This document shows, one piece after another, positions 54,549-64,000 of a stretch of DNA of 64,000 nucleotides. The stretch comes from Kitasatospora albolonga. GTDB lineage: Bacteria; Actinomycetota; Actinomycetes; Streptomycetales; Streptomycetaceae. Both the position numbers and the translations under genes were made by a program. Each line of letters starts with the position of its first letter. The stretch's first letter is position 1. Under the pieces are notes generated by a model that ran no database searches, was not told where the DNA came from, and worked only from the letters and a program-made list of their open reading frames with translations. The stretch covers positions 2,102,001 to 2,166,000 of the forward strand of contig CP020563.1 in the NCBI GenBank assembly GCA_002082585.1, written 5' to 3'.

Positions 54549-54962
54549 GGTGCGGCTCCTACGGGTCCGACGACACCGACAGAGTGACAGACCGGACGCG
54601 CTCATAAGCGCCGAGTTACCGAAGTGGGCAGAAAATCGAGCAGATTCGAACGCAACGCATCGGGAAGCGCGTCGGGAAGAACGCCCGGAATCGCCGGGGG
54701 AAACACCCATCGCCGGGTGGCGTCCATCGCCGGGTGGCCCCATCGCCAGGTGGCACCAGGGGAGGCGTCCCCCGGAGCTACGGCTGCCTCGGAGCTACGG
54801 TGCCTCGGAGGCGCGGTCGCCCGGAGGCGGCACGGCTGCCCCAGAGGCGCGGCCGCCTGGAGCCCGGCCGCCCGGAGGGGCGCGACGACGGGCGGGGCGC
54901 CCGGACACCGATGTGTCCGGGCGCCCCGCCCGCGTACGCCGGTTCTCCCGACGCTGCTCGTG
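54549..54962. other. GC-repetitive intergenic gap with terminator
   Basis: 414 bases between the SpoIIE-type gene and the acyl-CoA ligase gene. The left part contains CATCGCCGGGTGGC repeats and GGAGCTACGG/GGAGGCGCGG-like units, Ala/Arg/Pro-coding in every frame, and no credible ORF. The right part carries the ligase terminator (54891-54930). Confidence 0.5.
54891..54930 (-). terminator. terminator of the acyl-CoA ligase gene
   Basis: 18-base perfect arms (GGCGGGGCGCCCGGACAC and complement), loop CGAT, 33 bases downstream of the stop. Confidence 0.85.
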
Positions 54963-56852
<1,890 letters not shown>

Positions 56853-57047
56853 GACGTCCTCCGGGCCTGCGGCATTGCTACGACCGGCTTCTTTGATCCT
56901 GCGACTGCTGCTGCTGTGCTGTGCTGTCCTGCTGCGCAACCTGCTTGTTCGGGTTGTTTAACTGGCGAGTAACCATCAGGTGGTGATCAGAGTAGAGCGC
57001 ACTCGGCCACCACGTAAGAGGCAACGGGCCGCCGCTTTCATAACGAA

Positions 57048-57087
57048 AGGGCCCTCACACCGCACGTTACTGCGGTGTGAGGGCCCT
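57048..57087 (-). terminator. lepA terminator
   Basis: 17-base perfect arms (AGGGCCCTCACACCGCA and complement) with a 6-base loop, about 70 bases after the lepA stop and followed by T-rich TTCGTTATG on that strand. Confidence 0.85.
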
Positions 57088-57158
57088 CGCGCCGACCGTC
57101 GCCGGGGGGCGGACGGGACGGGGCTGCTTCCTGCCCTTGCCCTCCCCACGGGACGGGC

Positions 57159-59033
57159 CTACTTCTTGCCCTTGCCCTCCCCGGCGGACTCGTCGGTCGA
57201 CAGCACCGAGATGAAGGCGTCCTGCGGGACCTCCACGTTGCCGACCATCTTCATCCGCTTCTTGCCCTCCTTCTGCTTCTCCAGCAGCTTCCGCTTACGG
57301 GAGATGTCACCGCCGTAGCACTTGGCGAGGACGTCCTTGCGGATGGCGCGGACCGTCTCGCGGGCGATGACCCGGGCACCGATGGCCGCCTGGATCGGCA
57401 CCTCGAAGTTCTGCCGGGGGATGAGCTTCTGCAGCTTGGCGACGAGCCGGACGCCGTACGCGTACGCCTTGTCCTTGTGGGTGACGGCGGAGAACGCGTC
57501 CACCTTGTCGCCGTGGAGCAGGATGTCGACCTTGACGAGGTTGGCCGTCTGCTCACCGGTGGGCTCGTAGTCGAGGGAGGCGTACCCCCGGGTCTTGGAC
57601 TTCAGCTGGTCGAAGAAGTCGAAGACGATCTCGGCGAGCGGCAGGGTGTAGCGGATCTCGACCCGGTCCTCGGAGAGGTAGTCCATGCCGAGCAGGGTGC
57701 CGCGCCGGCCCTGGCAGAGCTCCATGATCGCGCCGATGAACTCGCTGGGGGCCAGCACCGTGGCGCGGACGACCGGCTCGTGCACCTTGTCGATCTTGCC
57801 CTCGGGGAACTCGCTCGGGTTGGTGACGACGTGCTCGGTGCCGTCCTCCATCTCGACCCGGTAGACCACGTTGGGCGCGGTCGCGATCAGGTCGAGGCCG
57901 AACTCGCGCTCCAGCCGCTCGCGGACCACGTCCAGGTGGAGCAGGCCGAGGAAGCCGACGCGGAAACCGAAGCCGAGCGCGGCGGAGGTCTCCGGCTCGT
58001 AGACCAGGGCGGCGTCGTTGAGCTGGAGCTTGTCGAGCGCCTCGCGCAGGTCCGGGTAGTCCGAGCCGTCCAGCGGGTAGAGCCCCGAGAACACCATCGG
58101 CTTCGGGTCCTTGTAGCCGCCGAGCGCCTCGGTCGCCCCGTTCTGGAGGGAGGTGATCGTGTCACCGACCTTGGACTGCCGGACGTCCTTCACACCGGTG
58201 ATGATGTAGCCGACCTCGCCCACGCCGATGCCGTCGGCCGGGGTCATCTCCGGGGAGGAGACCCCGATCTCCAGCAGCTCGTGGGTGGCGCCGGTCGACA
58301 TCATCCTGATGCGCTCGCGCTTGTTGAGCTGGCCGTCGACGACACGGACGTAGGTGACGACACCCCGGTACGAGTCGTAGACCGAGTCGAAGATCATCGC
58401 GCGGGCGGGGGCGTCCGCGACACCGACCGGGGCGGGCACGTCCCGTACGACCCGGTCGAGCAGCGCGTCCACGCCGACACCGGTCTTGGCGGAGACCTTC
58501 AGCACGTCCTCGGGCTGGCAGCCGATGAGGTTGGCCAGCTCCTCGGAGAACTTCTCCGGCTGTGCGGCGGGCAGGTCGATCTTGTTGAGCACCGGGACGA
58601 TGGTGAGGTCGTTCTCCATCGCCAGGTAGAGGTTGGCCAGCGTCTGGGCCTCGATGCCCTGCGCGGCGTCGACCAGCAGGATGGTGCCCTCGCAGGCGGC
58701 GAGCGAACGCGAGACCTCGTAGGTGAAGTCCACGTGGCCCGGGGTGTCGATCATGTTGAGGATGTGGGTGGTCCCCGTGTCCTCGCCCGTGGTGGGCGCC
58801 CAGGGCAGCCGGACCGCCTGGGACTTGATGGTGATGCCGCGCTCGCGCTCGATGTCCATCCGGTCGAGGTACTGAGCGCGCATCTGCCGCTGGTCGACCA
58901 CTCCCGTCAGCTGGAGCATCCGGTCGGCAAGGGTCGACTTGCCGTGGTCGATGTGCGCGATGATGCAGAAATTGCGGATCAGCGCCGGGTCGGTACGGCT
59001 CGGCTCGGGCACGTTGGAAGGAGTCGCGGGCAC
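57159..59033 (-). CDS. lepA: elongation factor 4
   Basis: Translational GTPase that back-translocates stalled ribosomes. 624 residues. G1 [10 protein letters not shown]3 DTPGHVDF, G4 NKIDLP, G5 SAKTG, EF-G-like domains and the unique C-terminal domain ending with a Lys-rich tail ([11 protein letters not shown]). GTG start at 59033 with AGGA upstream. Divergent from rpsT. Confidence 0.97.
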   Translation of the reverse strand: MPATPSNVPEPSRTDPALIRNFCIIAHIDHGKSTLADRMLQLTGVVDQRQMRAQYLDRMDIERERGITIKSQAVRLPWAPTTGEDTGTTHILNMIDTPGHVDFTYEVSRSLAACEGTILLVDAAQGIEAQTLANLYLAMENDLTIVPVLNKIDLPAAQPEKFSEELANLIGCQPEDVLKVSAKTGVGVDALLDRVVRDVPAPVGVADAPARAMIFDSVYDSYRGVVTYVRVVDGQLNKRERIRMMSTGATHELLEIGVSSPEMTPADGIGVGEVGYIITGVKDVRQSKVGDTITSLQNGATEALGGYKDPKPMVFSGLYPLDGSDYPDLREALDKLQLNDAALVYEPETSAALGFGFRVGFLGLLHLDVVRERLEREFGLDLIATAPNVVYRVEMEDGTEHVVTNPSEFPEGKIDKVHEPVVRATVLAPSEFIGAIMELCQGRRGTLLGMDYLSEDRVEIRYTLPLAEIVFDFFDQLKSKTRGYASLDYEPTGEQTANLVKVDILLHGDKVDAFSAVTHKDKAYAYGVRLVAKLQKLIPRQNFEVPIQAAIGARVIARETVRAIRKDVLAKCYGGDISRKRKLLEKQKEGKKRMKMVGNVEVPQDAFISVLSTDESAGEGKGKK

Positions 59034-59154
59034 GCAGGGTCCTGATTCTTGAGACGCCGAACGCCGTGTCTCGGGTCGATGTCGGGTCGGTCGGATCGTC
59101 GGTCGGATCGATACGTAGGCTCCATCGTCCCACGCCTGCGGGACAGCGACCGGT

Positions 59155-59184
59155 TTGGGCCGGTCGGAGGGTGACTGCTACCGT
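59155..59184 (+). promoter_or_regulatory. candidate rpsT promoter
   Basis: TTGGGC, 18 bases, TACCGT; predicted start about 70 bases before the rpsT start codon. Direct evidence is only the hexamers and spacing. Confidence 0.5.
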
Positions 59185-59261
59185 GGACAGCTGTGCCTCG
59201 TGGCTCTCACGAGCGGCGCGGCTCACCTAGTAGATCCAATCGAACCTGAAAAGGCTCTTTC

Positions 59262-59528
59262 GTGGCGAACATCAAGTCCCAGATCAAGCGGAACAAGACC
59301 AACGAGAAGGCGCGCCTGCGCAACAAGGCCGTCAAGTCGTCGCTCAAGACCGCGATCCGCAAGGCCCGCGAGGCCGTCGTTGCCGGTGACGTCGAGAAGG
59401 CCACCACGGCCGTCCGCGACGCTTCCCGTCAGCTCGACAAGGCTGTCTCGAAGGGTGTCATCCACAAGAACGCCGCCGCCAACAAGAAGTCGGCGCTGGC
59501 GTCCAAGGTTGCCTCCCTGCAGGGCTGA
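59262..59528 (+). CDS. rpsT: 30S ribosomal protein S20
   Basis: Binds 16S rRNA early in 30S assembly. 88 residues, Lys/Ala-rich: [20 protein letters not shown] start, then the long-helix body with [21 protein letters not shown] start at 59262. Divergent from lepA, convergent with holA. Followed by a GC-rich hairpin. Confidence 0.97.
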   Translation: MANIKSQIKRNKTNEKARLRNKAVKSSLKTAIRKAREAVVAGDVEKATTAVRDASRQLDKAVSKGVIHKNAAANKKSALASKVASLQG

Positions 59529-59669
59529 GCTTCCTCCCGAAGCTCACTGATGTGACTTCGCCGGAACGGACCAGCGGGCCCTCTCTCCCGCCCCTGCCCG
59601 GCACCCCGCGCCGCACACCGAACCTGCGTTCGCCACGCGGGTGCGGCGCACCAAGAGTGTGACCCGAGG

Positions 59670-59705
59670 CCCCGGGCCCCGATCTCCCCAGGTCGGAGCC
59701 CGGGG
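59670..59705 (+). terminator. rpsT terminator
   Basis: 13-base arms with one mismatch (CCCCGGGC and complement), loop TCTCCCCAGG-like, followed by a TTT. Another GCGCCGCAC/GTGCGGCGC pair lies between the rpsT stop and this hairpin. Confidence 0.55.
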
Positions 59706-59715
59706 TTTCGGCATT

Positions 59716-59873
59716 CCCGGGGCATGTCCAGCCCGTCCGGGCTTGTCCCGGGGCATGTCCAGCCCGTCCGGCGTTTGAGGACGGAACCGGCGCTCGGACG
59801 GGACCCCGCGCGGTGCGGTGCACGCGCACGGCCAGTCCCAGCCCCAGCCCGTCCGGCGATCGCGGACGGAACC
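59716..59873. repeat. REP-like streptomycete intergenic repeats
   Basis: Three units of the CCAGCCCGTCCGG kind (59719-59740, 59747-59772, about 59839-59860), two followed by GTTTGAGGACGG or ATCGCGGACGG. The unit CCGTCCGGCGTTTGAGGACGG is a short palindrome. Copies of this consensus occur between genes in many streptomycetes. Confidence 0.65.
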
Positions 59874-59942
59874 GGTGACCGTGACGGTGACCGCAGGGCC
59901 CCCAGGGCGGCGGGCCCCACCGCCGCGCACCTCCGCGAGGGG

Positions 59943-60932
59943 CTACCGCCCCCCGGCCCTCGCGGCCCGCGCCACAGCGACGACGGCCTTCTCCAGGGCG
60001 TACTCAGGGTCGTCCCCCCCGCCCTTCACCCCCGCGTCCGCCGCCGCCACGGCCCGCAGGGCCACGGCGACCCCGTCCGGCGTCCACCCCCGCATCTGCT
60101 GCCGCACCCGGTCGATCTTCCACGGCGGCATCCCCAGCTCCCGCGCCAGATCGGCCGGCCGGCCGCCCCGCGCGGAGGACAGCTTCCCGATGGCCCGGAC
60201 CCCCTGTGCCAGCGCGCTGGTGATCAGGACGGGCGCGACCCCGGTCGACAGCGACCACCGCAGCGCCTCCAGTGCCTCCGCGGCACGCCCCTCGACCGCG
60301 CGGTCGGCGACGGTGAACGAGGATGCCTCGGCACGCCCCGTGTAGTACCGCCCGACGACCGCCTCGTCGATCGTCCCCTCGACGTCCGCGATCAGCTGGG
60401 ACACCGCACTGGCCAGCTCCCGCAGGTCGCTGCCGATGGAGTCGACCAGCGCCTGGCACGCCTCCGGCGTCGCGGACCGGCCGTGGGTCCGGAACTCCGA
60501 CCGTACGAAGGTGAGCCGCTCGGCCGGCTTGGTGGTCTTCGGGCAGGCGACCTCCCGGGCACCGGCCTTGCGCGCCGCGTCCAGGAGCCCCTTGCCCTTG
60601 GCCCCGCCCGCGTGCAGCAGGACGAGGGTGATCTCCTCGACCGGAGCACCGAGATACGCCTTGACGTCCTTGACCGTGTCGGCCGCGAGGTCCTGCGCGT
60701 TGCGCACGATCACGACCTTGCGCTCGGCGAAGAGCGAGGGGCTGGTCAGCTCGGCGAGCGTGCCGGGCTGCAACTGGTCGGGCGTCAGATCACGGACGTC
60801 CGTATCGGCGTCGGCGGCACGGGCCGCCGCCACCACCTGCTGCACCGCGCGGTCCAGGAGGAGGTCCTCCTGACCCACGGCGAGCGTGAGAGGGGCGAGC
60901 GGATCGTCGGTGGAATTCTTCCTGGTGGCCAT
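59943..60932 (-). CDS. holA: DNA polymerase III subunit delta
   Basis: Clamp-loader subunit. 329 residues: AAA+ like N-terminal region (LTLAVGQEDLLLDRAVQQVV), lid domain, C-terminal collar (VARAARAGG). The ATG at 60932 (MATRKNSTDD) is selected; an upstream in-frame extension is low-complexity. Convergent with rpsT. Confidence 0.94.
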   Translation of the reverse strand: MATRKNSTDDPLAPLTLAVGQEDLLLDRAVQQVVAAARAADADTDVRDLTPDQLQPGTLAELTSPSLFAERKVVIVRNAQDLAADTVKDVKAYLGAPVEEITLVLLHAGGAKGKGLLDAARKAGAREVACPKTTKPAERLTFVRSEFRTHGRSATPEACQALVDSIGSDLRELASAVSQLIADVEGTIDEAVVGRYYTGRAEASSFTVADRAVEGRAAEALEALRWSLSTGVAPVLITSALAQGVRAIGKLSSARGGRPADLARELGMPPWKIDRVRQQMRGWTPDGVAVALRAVAAADAGVKGGGDDPEYALEKAVVAVARAARAGGR

Positions 60933-61050
60933 CGCGATCCAGCATCCCATGCCCCACTGACAGCCCGGGCCCGGCCGACGGTCCGGGCGGCGCGGCCCGC
61001 CCGGACCGCCCGGGGCATGGGGCACCGGCCCCGTACCGGAGAATGACCGG

Positions 61051-61311
61051 GTGAGCGATGTGAGCCATGCGGACGTGAGACATGTACTGGTGCTGCCGGA
61101 CCGCGACGCCGCCGAGGAGGTGGCGGAGGAGCTGGCGGACCGCTTCGGGGTCGCCGAGGAACCCCAGCTCGTACGGGACGCCCTGGCCGGTGAGGACGAC
61201 GCCGAGGACGCCCAGTGGCTGGTGGTCGTGGAGGACCCGGCCGGGCGGCTGGACCCGGCGGCGCTGGACGAGTTCGCCGCCGAGTACGAAGGCTGGCTGG
61301 AGAAGCCGTAG
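61051..61311 (+). CDS. small acidic hypothetical protein
   Basis: 86 residues, Asp/Glu-rich (DRDAAEEVAEELADRFG, ALAGEDDAEDAQ). GTG start with GGAG 9 bases upstream. Unknown function; possible alpha/beta fold. Divergent from holA and convergent with the YceI-like gene, with 14 bases between stops. Confidence 0.7.
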   Translation: MSDVSHADVRHVLVLPDRDAAEEVAEELADRFGVAEEPQLVRDALAGEDDAEDAQWLVVVEDPAGRLDPAALDEFAAEYEGWLEKP

Positions 61312-61325
61312 CGCCGGCCGGTCCC

Positions 61326-62210
61326 TCAGCCCTTGGGGACGATCTGGATGTCCAGGTCGATGGCGATGCTGGAGCCCACCGCGGCGATGCCCCGGGCCAG
61401 CATGGTCTGCCAGGTGAGGGTGAAGTCCTCGCGGTGCAGCTCGGTGGTGGCCCGGCAGGCGGCGCGGGTCTCGCCCTGGAGGCCGTTGCCGAGGCCGAGG
61501 TACTGGGTGTCCAGCGTCACCGTACGGCTGACCCCGTGCAGGGTCAGCGCACCCGTGACGCCCCAGCGGGAGCCGCCCCGGTGGACGAAGCGCTCGCTGT
61601 AGAACTCCAGCGTCGGGAAGCGTCCGACGTCGAGGAAGTCACCGGAGCGCAGATGGTCGTCGCGCATCTGCACGTTGGTGTCGATGGACGCCGCGTCGAT
61701 GATCACGTGCATGGCCGAGTCCTCCATGCGGTCGGCGATCCGCACCGCCCCGGCGAAGGTGTTGAACCGGCCGTGGATACGGGCCAGGCCGATATGGCGG
61801 GCCGTGAACCCGATCTGCGAGTGGTTCGGCTCGACCTCCCAGTCCCCCGGTTCCGGCAGCTGCGGAGGGGCCGCGACCTGGAGCGTCACATCGCCGAGCG
61901 TCGCGTGACCGCCCTCGGTCACCGTCGCCGCGCCATGGAACGGCGTGAAGCCCTCGGCCGTCACCGCCAGCCGGTAGTCACCCGCCGGAACCGTGGCGAG
62001 CACCGACCCGAAGGGGTCCGTCTCACCGCCCACGATCTTGCGGCCCGCCCCGTCCGTGATGACGAACTCGGCCTGCCTCACCGGTTCGTTGACCGGGTCC
62101 AGCACCCGGCAGCTGAGGACGCCCGCGGAACGGTGCACCGGGAATCCGGCCAGGGCCCCACCCCGCCCCGCACCCGCCCGACTCCTGTTTCCCAGCCAAC
62201 GGCCGAACAT
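61326..62210 (-). CDS. YceI-family protein with N-terminal CarboxypepD_reg-like domain
   Basis: 294 residues. N-terminal beta-sandwich region (about 35-105: VNEPVRQAEFVITDGAG and AGDYRLAVTAEGFTP) resembling carboxypeptidase regulatory domains. A YceI domain follows (about 120-290: WEVEPNHSQIGFTARHIGLARIHGRF and ALTLHGVSRTVTLDTQYLG), a lipocalin-like fold that binds polyisoprenoids. Not clearly a secreted protein; no signal peptide is evident in the N-terminal 30 residues. Confidence 0.9.
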   Translation of the reverse strand: MFGRWLGNRSRAGAGRGGALAGFPVHRSAGVLSCRVLDPVNEPVRQAEFVITDGAGRKIVGGETDPFGSVLATVPAGDYRLAVTAEGFTPFHGAATVTEGGHATLGDVTLQVAAPPQLPEPGDWEVEPNHSQIGFTARHIGLARIHGRFNTFAGAVRIADRMEDSAMHVIIDAASIDTNVQMRDDHLRSGDFLDVGRFPTLEFYSERFVHRGGSRWGVTGALTLHGVSRTVTLDTQYLGLGNGLQGETRAACRATTELHREDFTLTWQTMLARGIAAVGSSIAIDLDIQIVPKG

Positions 62211-62573
62211 GTTCTCCGTACCCCCAGGGGCGCTTCGTACCTCGGGGCCTCTGACAGGTGGACGTCATTGTCGGATACAGCGGCCCGCCGACGAGCATGC
62301 ATTCGATCACCCTTGGGGCGTTCGAGGCAAACGGTGGGTCTGGGCAGACCTTGTACGGAGCTGGGACGAGCCGTACTGAGGTGTGCGCGAAGGTCCCCTT
62401 TGAGTGTTTGCGCGCCAGGCCCGGACCCGGGGCCGCGCCCGATGCTCCGGTACGGATCGCGCCTTCCGGGCAGGGGTGCGGACACCGGCGCGGGAGTGGG
62501 TGTGGGTGCGGGCACGAGTGCGGGCGCGGACGGGGGGCGCGGGGCGCGGATACCGTCGGAGGACCTATTGATC
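62211..62573. other. gap upstream of YceI-like gene
   Basis: 363 bases with only weak, out-of-frame ORFs. A stretch of GCGGGNGNGGG-type repeats at about 62485-62545 is low-complexity. The left end includes the YceI promoter region but no clear hexamers were found. Confidence 0.4.
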
Positions 62574-63426
62574 TTTTCGTGAGTTCGGCGGGTGGTGGGG
62601 GATGGTCAGGCCGGTGTGGGTGAGGAACGACCACGGCAGTTGAGGCTTGGTGTCGATGCAGTGGATGCCTTGTTCGGTGGCGTCGGCGACGTCCGCGAGG
62701 TGGTCACCGGCGAGGTCGCGCTTCTTGAGGGAGGAGGCCCCGGCCATCGACGCGCGCTTCCAGTTCAGGCAGTGCCGCAACAGCGGGGTGCGGTCCCGGG
62801 GTGCGTAGGTGCGGCGGATCTGCGGGAGGAGCGAGACACCTGATTCGTCGAAAAACACGATCCAGGCACCTGTGTTCACGGCCCCCTTTTGATGCGCGGC
62901 CACTCATGCGCGATCAGGCGGGCGATCTCGGACTCGCCCCGCTCGACCGCCCGCCGCCCGGGCCGTTGCAGGCTCCATCCGAGCCGGCCGGTCAGCAGTC
63001 GCCACACCGAGGCCCGCGAGAGGGACACCCCGTAACACGCTCGACCACCGCACCGACCCGCTCCAACGTCCACAGACCGGCCTCGAAGCCGTGGGCCTGG
63101 GCACCCCGCTCCAGCGCGGCCCGTACCTCTTCCACCGGGGCATCGCCCACCTCCGGCGGGCGACCGGATGCCGACCGTCGCCGCGTCGTCTCAGCTCCGC
63201 CGCTCTCCCATGCGCGTCTCCACCGCCGCACACTCTCGGCATGGACCCCTACCGTCCCCGCGACCTCGGCGTTCGAGCGGCCCTGCCCGAACAACTCGGC
63301 CGCACGAACTCGCCGAGCCTCCGCCAACTGCAACCTCGACAACGGAGGAACAGACCCCCAGAAACCGTGGACGACGATTGAGACGACACAACAGAAGGCC
63401 CTCACCCATCCACCCACCCGACACAC
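62574..63426 (-). pseudogene. broken IS630-family transposase
   Basis: Three frames hold it. HTH part (63426 to about 63030): VHAESVRRWRRAWESGG, then a frame change to GVSLSRASVWRLLTGRLGW (62876-63073), then at ATCAAAAGGGGG a change to GAWIVFFDESGVSLLPQIRRTYAP (62565-62903). The DDE domain first Asp is in FFDESG. After the MAGAS segment the rest of the DDE domain is missing and a tail reads PQLPWSFLTHTGL into the terminal repeat. Confidence 0.8.
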
Positions 63427-63440
63427 CGAACTTACGAAAA
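62574..63440 (-). mobile_element. IS630-type element, internally deleted
   Basis: The 867-base element is bounded by imperfect inverted repeats TTTTCGTGAGTTCGG at 62574-62588 and TTTTCGTAAGTTCGG on the minus strand at 63426-63440; similarity continues inward for about 35 bases. It encodes a broken transposase. The usual IS630 length is longer, and the middle of the transposase C-terminal half is missing, so it is a shortened, probably non-autonomous copy. Confidence 0.8.
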
Positions 63441-63578
63441 TCGACCGACATCAGCCACTCGACGTCGTCCGCCGCGTCCGCCTTTGATGGCGCGTTTATG
63501 GTCGGTGGCTCGGCGAGCAGAACCTCTGTGACGCCGTTGCCGGGCACCATGGGCCCGGCAAAGGTTCCTGAGGCAGGG

Positions 63579-64000
63579 TCAGCAGCTGGCGCCCTGGGGG
63601 GCACGGGTGTGCGATCGCAGCACGAGAGCGATCACGATGGCGATCGCAGAGCATATGGCCAGCCCCAGGAAGCCGTTGCCGACGCCTGCGGTGGTCGCGT
63701 CCACGAGCGAACCGCCGCCGTTGAGACGGCTGTCGACCGAGGTCGCGAGGATGGTGCCGACGACGGCCATACCAAGGGCGGCGCCGGTCTCGTTGAAGGT
63801 GTTCAGCAGACCGGATCCGACGCCGGATTCCTCCAGCTTGACGTGCGAGGTACCGATGCCGAACAGCGGGACGAAGCAGGCGGGCAGACCGGCGCCGATG
63901 ACGGCCAGCGCGACGATGGCCAGCGGGACGCTGTCGGTGCCGGTCGCCAGGACGCCCGCGCCGACCAGTTGCAGCGCGGCCCCGACTACGTACATGCCGC
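63579..64000 (-). CDS. MFS drug-efflux transporter, C-terminal end (5' part outside window)
   Basis: At least 140 residues remain; the gene enters from beyond position 64000. Hydrophobic segments alternate with FVPLFGIGTSHVKLEESGVGSGLLNTFNETGAALGMAVVGT, which resembles the last repeat of DHA2-type (EmrB/QacA) proton-driven exporters, and it ends with AIAIVIALVLRSH. Substrate is unknown. It lies 139 bases from the IS630-type element, on the same strand. Confidence 0.85.
   Translation of the reverse strand, partial: GMYVVGAALQLVGAGVLATGTDSVPLAIVALAVIGAGLPACFVPLFGIGTSHVKLEESGVGSGLLNTFNETGAALGMAVVGTILATSVDSRLNGGGSLVDATTAGVGNGFLGLAICSAIAIVIALVLRSHTRAPQGASC

Noticed and set aside
52557..54587. 676-codon plus-strand ORF over the SpoIIE-type gene
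   Set aside because: Antisense shadow. The minus-strand protein has the phosphatase and HATPase motifs.
54624..54962. possible small genes in the gap after the SpoIIE-type gene
   Set aside because: All frames are low-complexity Ala/Arg/Pro-rich with no ribosome-binding site and no conserved motif.

Overview
The window is chromosomal DNA of a Streptomyces species or very close relative. The evidence is the very high G+C, strongly G/C-biased third codon positions, purine-rich Shine-Dalgarno sites before ATG and GTG starts, XRE/DUF397 gene pairs, a snapalysin gene, HrcA/CIRCE control of dnaJ, and the core order ppdK ... glyS-zinc ABC-zur-uppS-recO ... leuA ... era ... ybeY-phoH ... rnz ... rsmE-dnaJ-hrcA-hemW-lepA-rpsT-holA. 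From memory this is the order of the S. coelicolor core chromosome around SCO2494-SCO2564. About 62 protein genes are supported. I see no rRNA, tRNA, CRISPR array or prophage.

Region by region: 1-8.9 kb holds the 3'-truncated ppdK and an ABC importer operon (lipoprotein, two permeases, ATPase, HAD phosphatase) divergent from a HutC-type GntR regulator. 8.9-16 kb holds dusB, a small membrane protein, two secreted protease genes (trypsin-like and snapalysin) on either side of a LysR gene, glutaminase, and an XRE/DUF397 pair. 16-22 kb is an accessory stretch of small unknown genes, a secreted protein with four 39-residue repeats, a WYL regulator, a VOC protein and a decayed hydrolase. 22-29 kb carries glyS, the zinc ABC importer with its Zur repressor, uppS, recO and a TerB-like protein. 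29-33 kb carries leuA with a leucine leader peptide, and a protealysin-like protease followed by an emfourin-type inhibitor.

33-40 kb is a minus-strand run phoH-ybeY-CNNM-YjbR-nucleotidyltransferase-CDA-like-era, most of it tightly coupled. PhoH is interrupted by a 360-residue intein that has the signature of a class 3 intein and two LAGLIDADG motifs. 40-49.5 kb carries a PfkB kinase, an MFS exporter, a purine deaminase, RNase Z, HinT, RsmE, an NPD-family flavoprotein, dnaJ and hrcA with a CIRCE operator. 49.5-62 kb carries a metallo-hydrolase, DUF3097, hemW, a SpoIIE-type phosphatase with a kinase-like domain, an acyl-CoA ligase, lepA, rpsT, holA and a YceI-like protein. The right edge has an internally deleted IS630-type element with recognisable terminal inverted repeats, and the end of an MFS gene cut by the window.

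The most notable items are the PhoH intein, the matching upstream blocks of the two proteases that flank the LysR gene, the overlap of a Zur box with a probable leaderless start codon, the cytoplasmic protealysin/emfourin pair, and the 39-residue repeat secreted protein.
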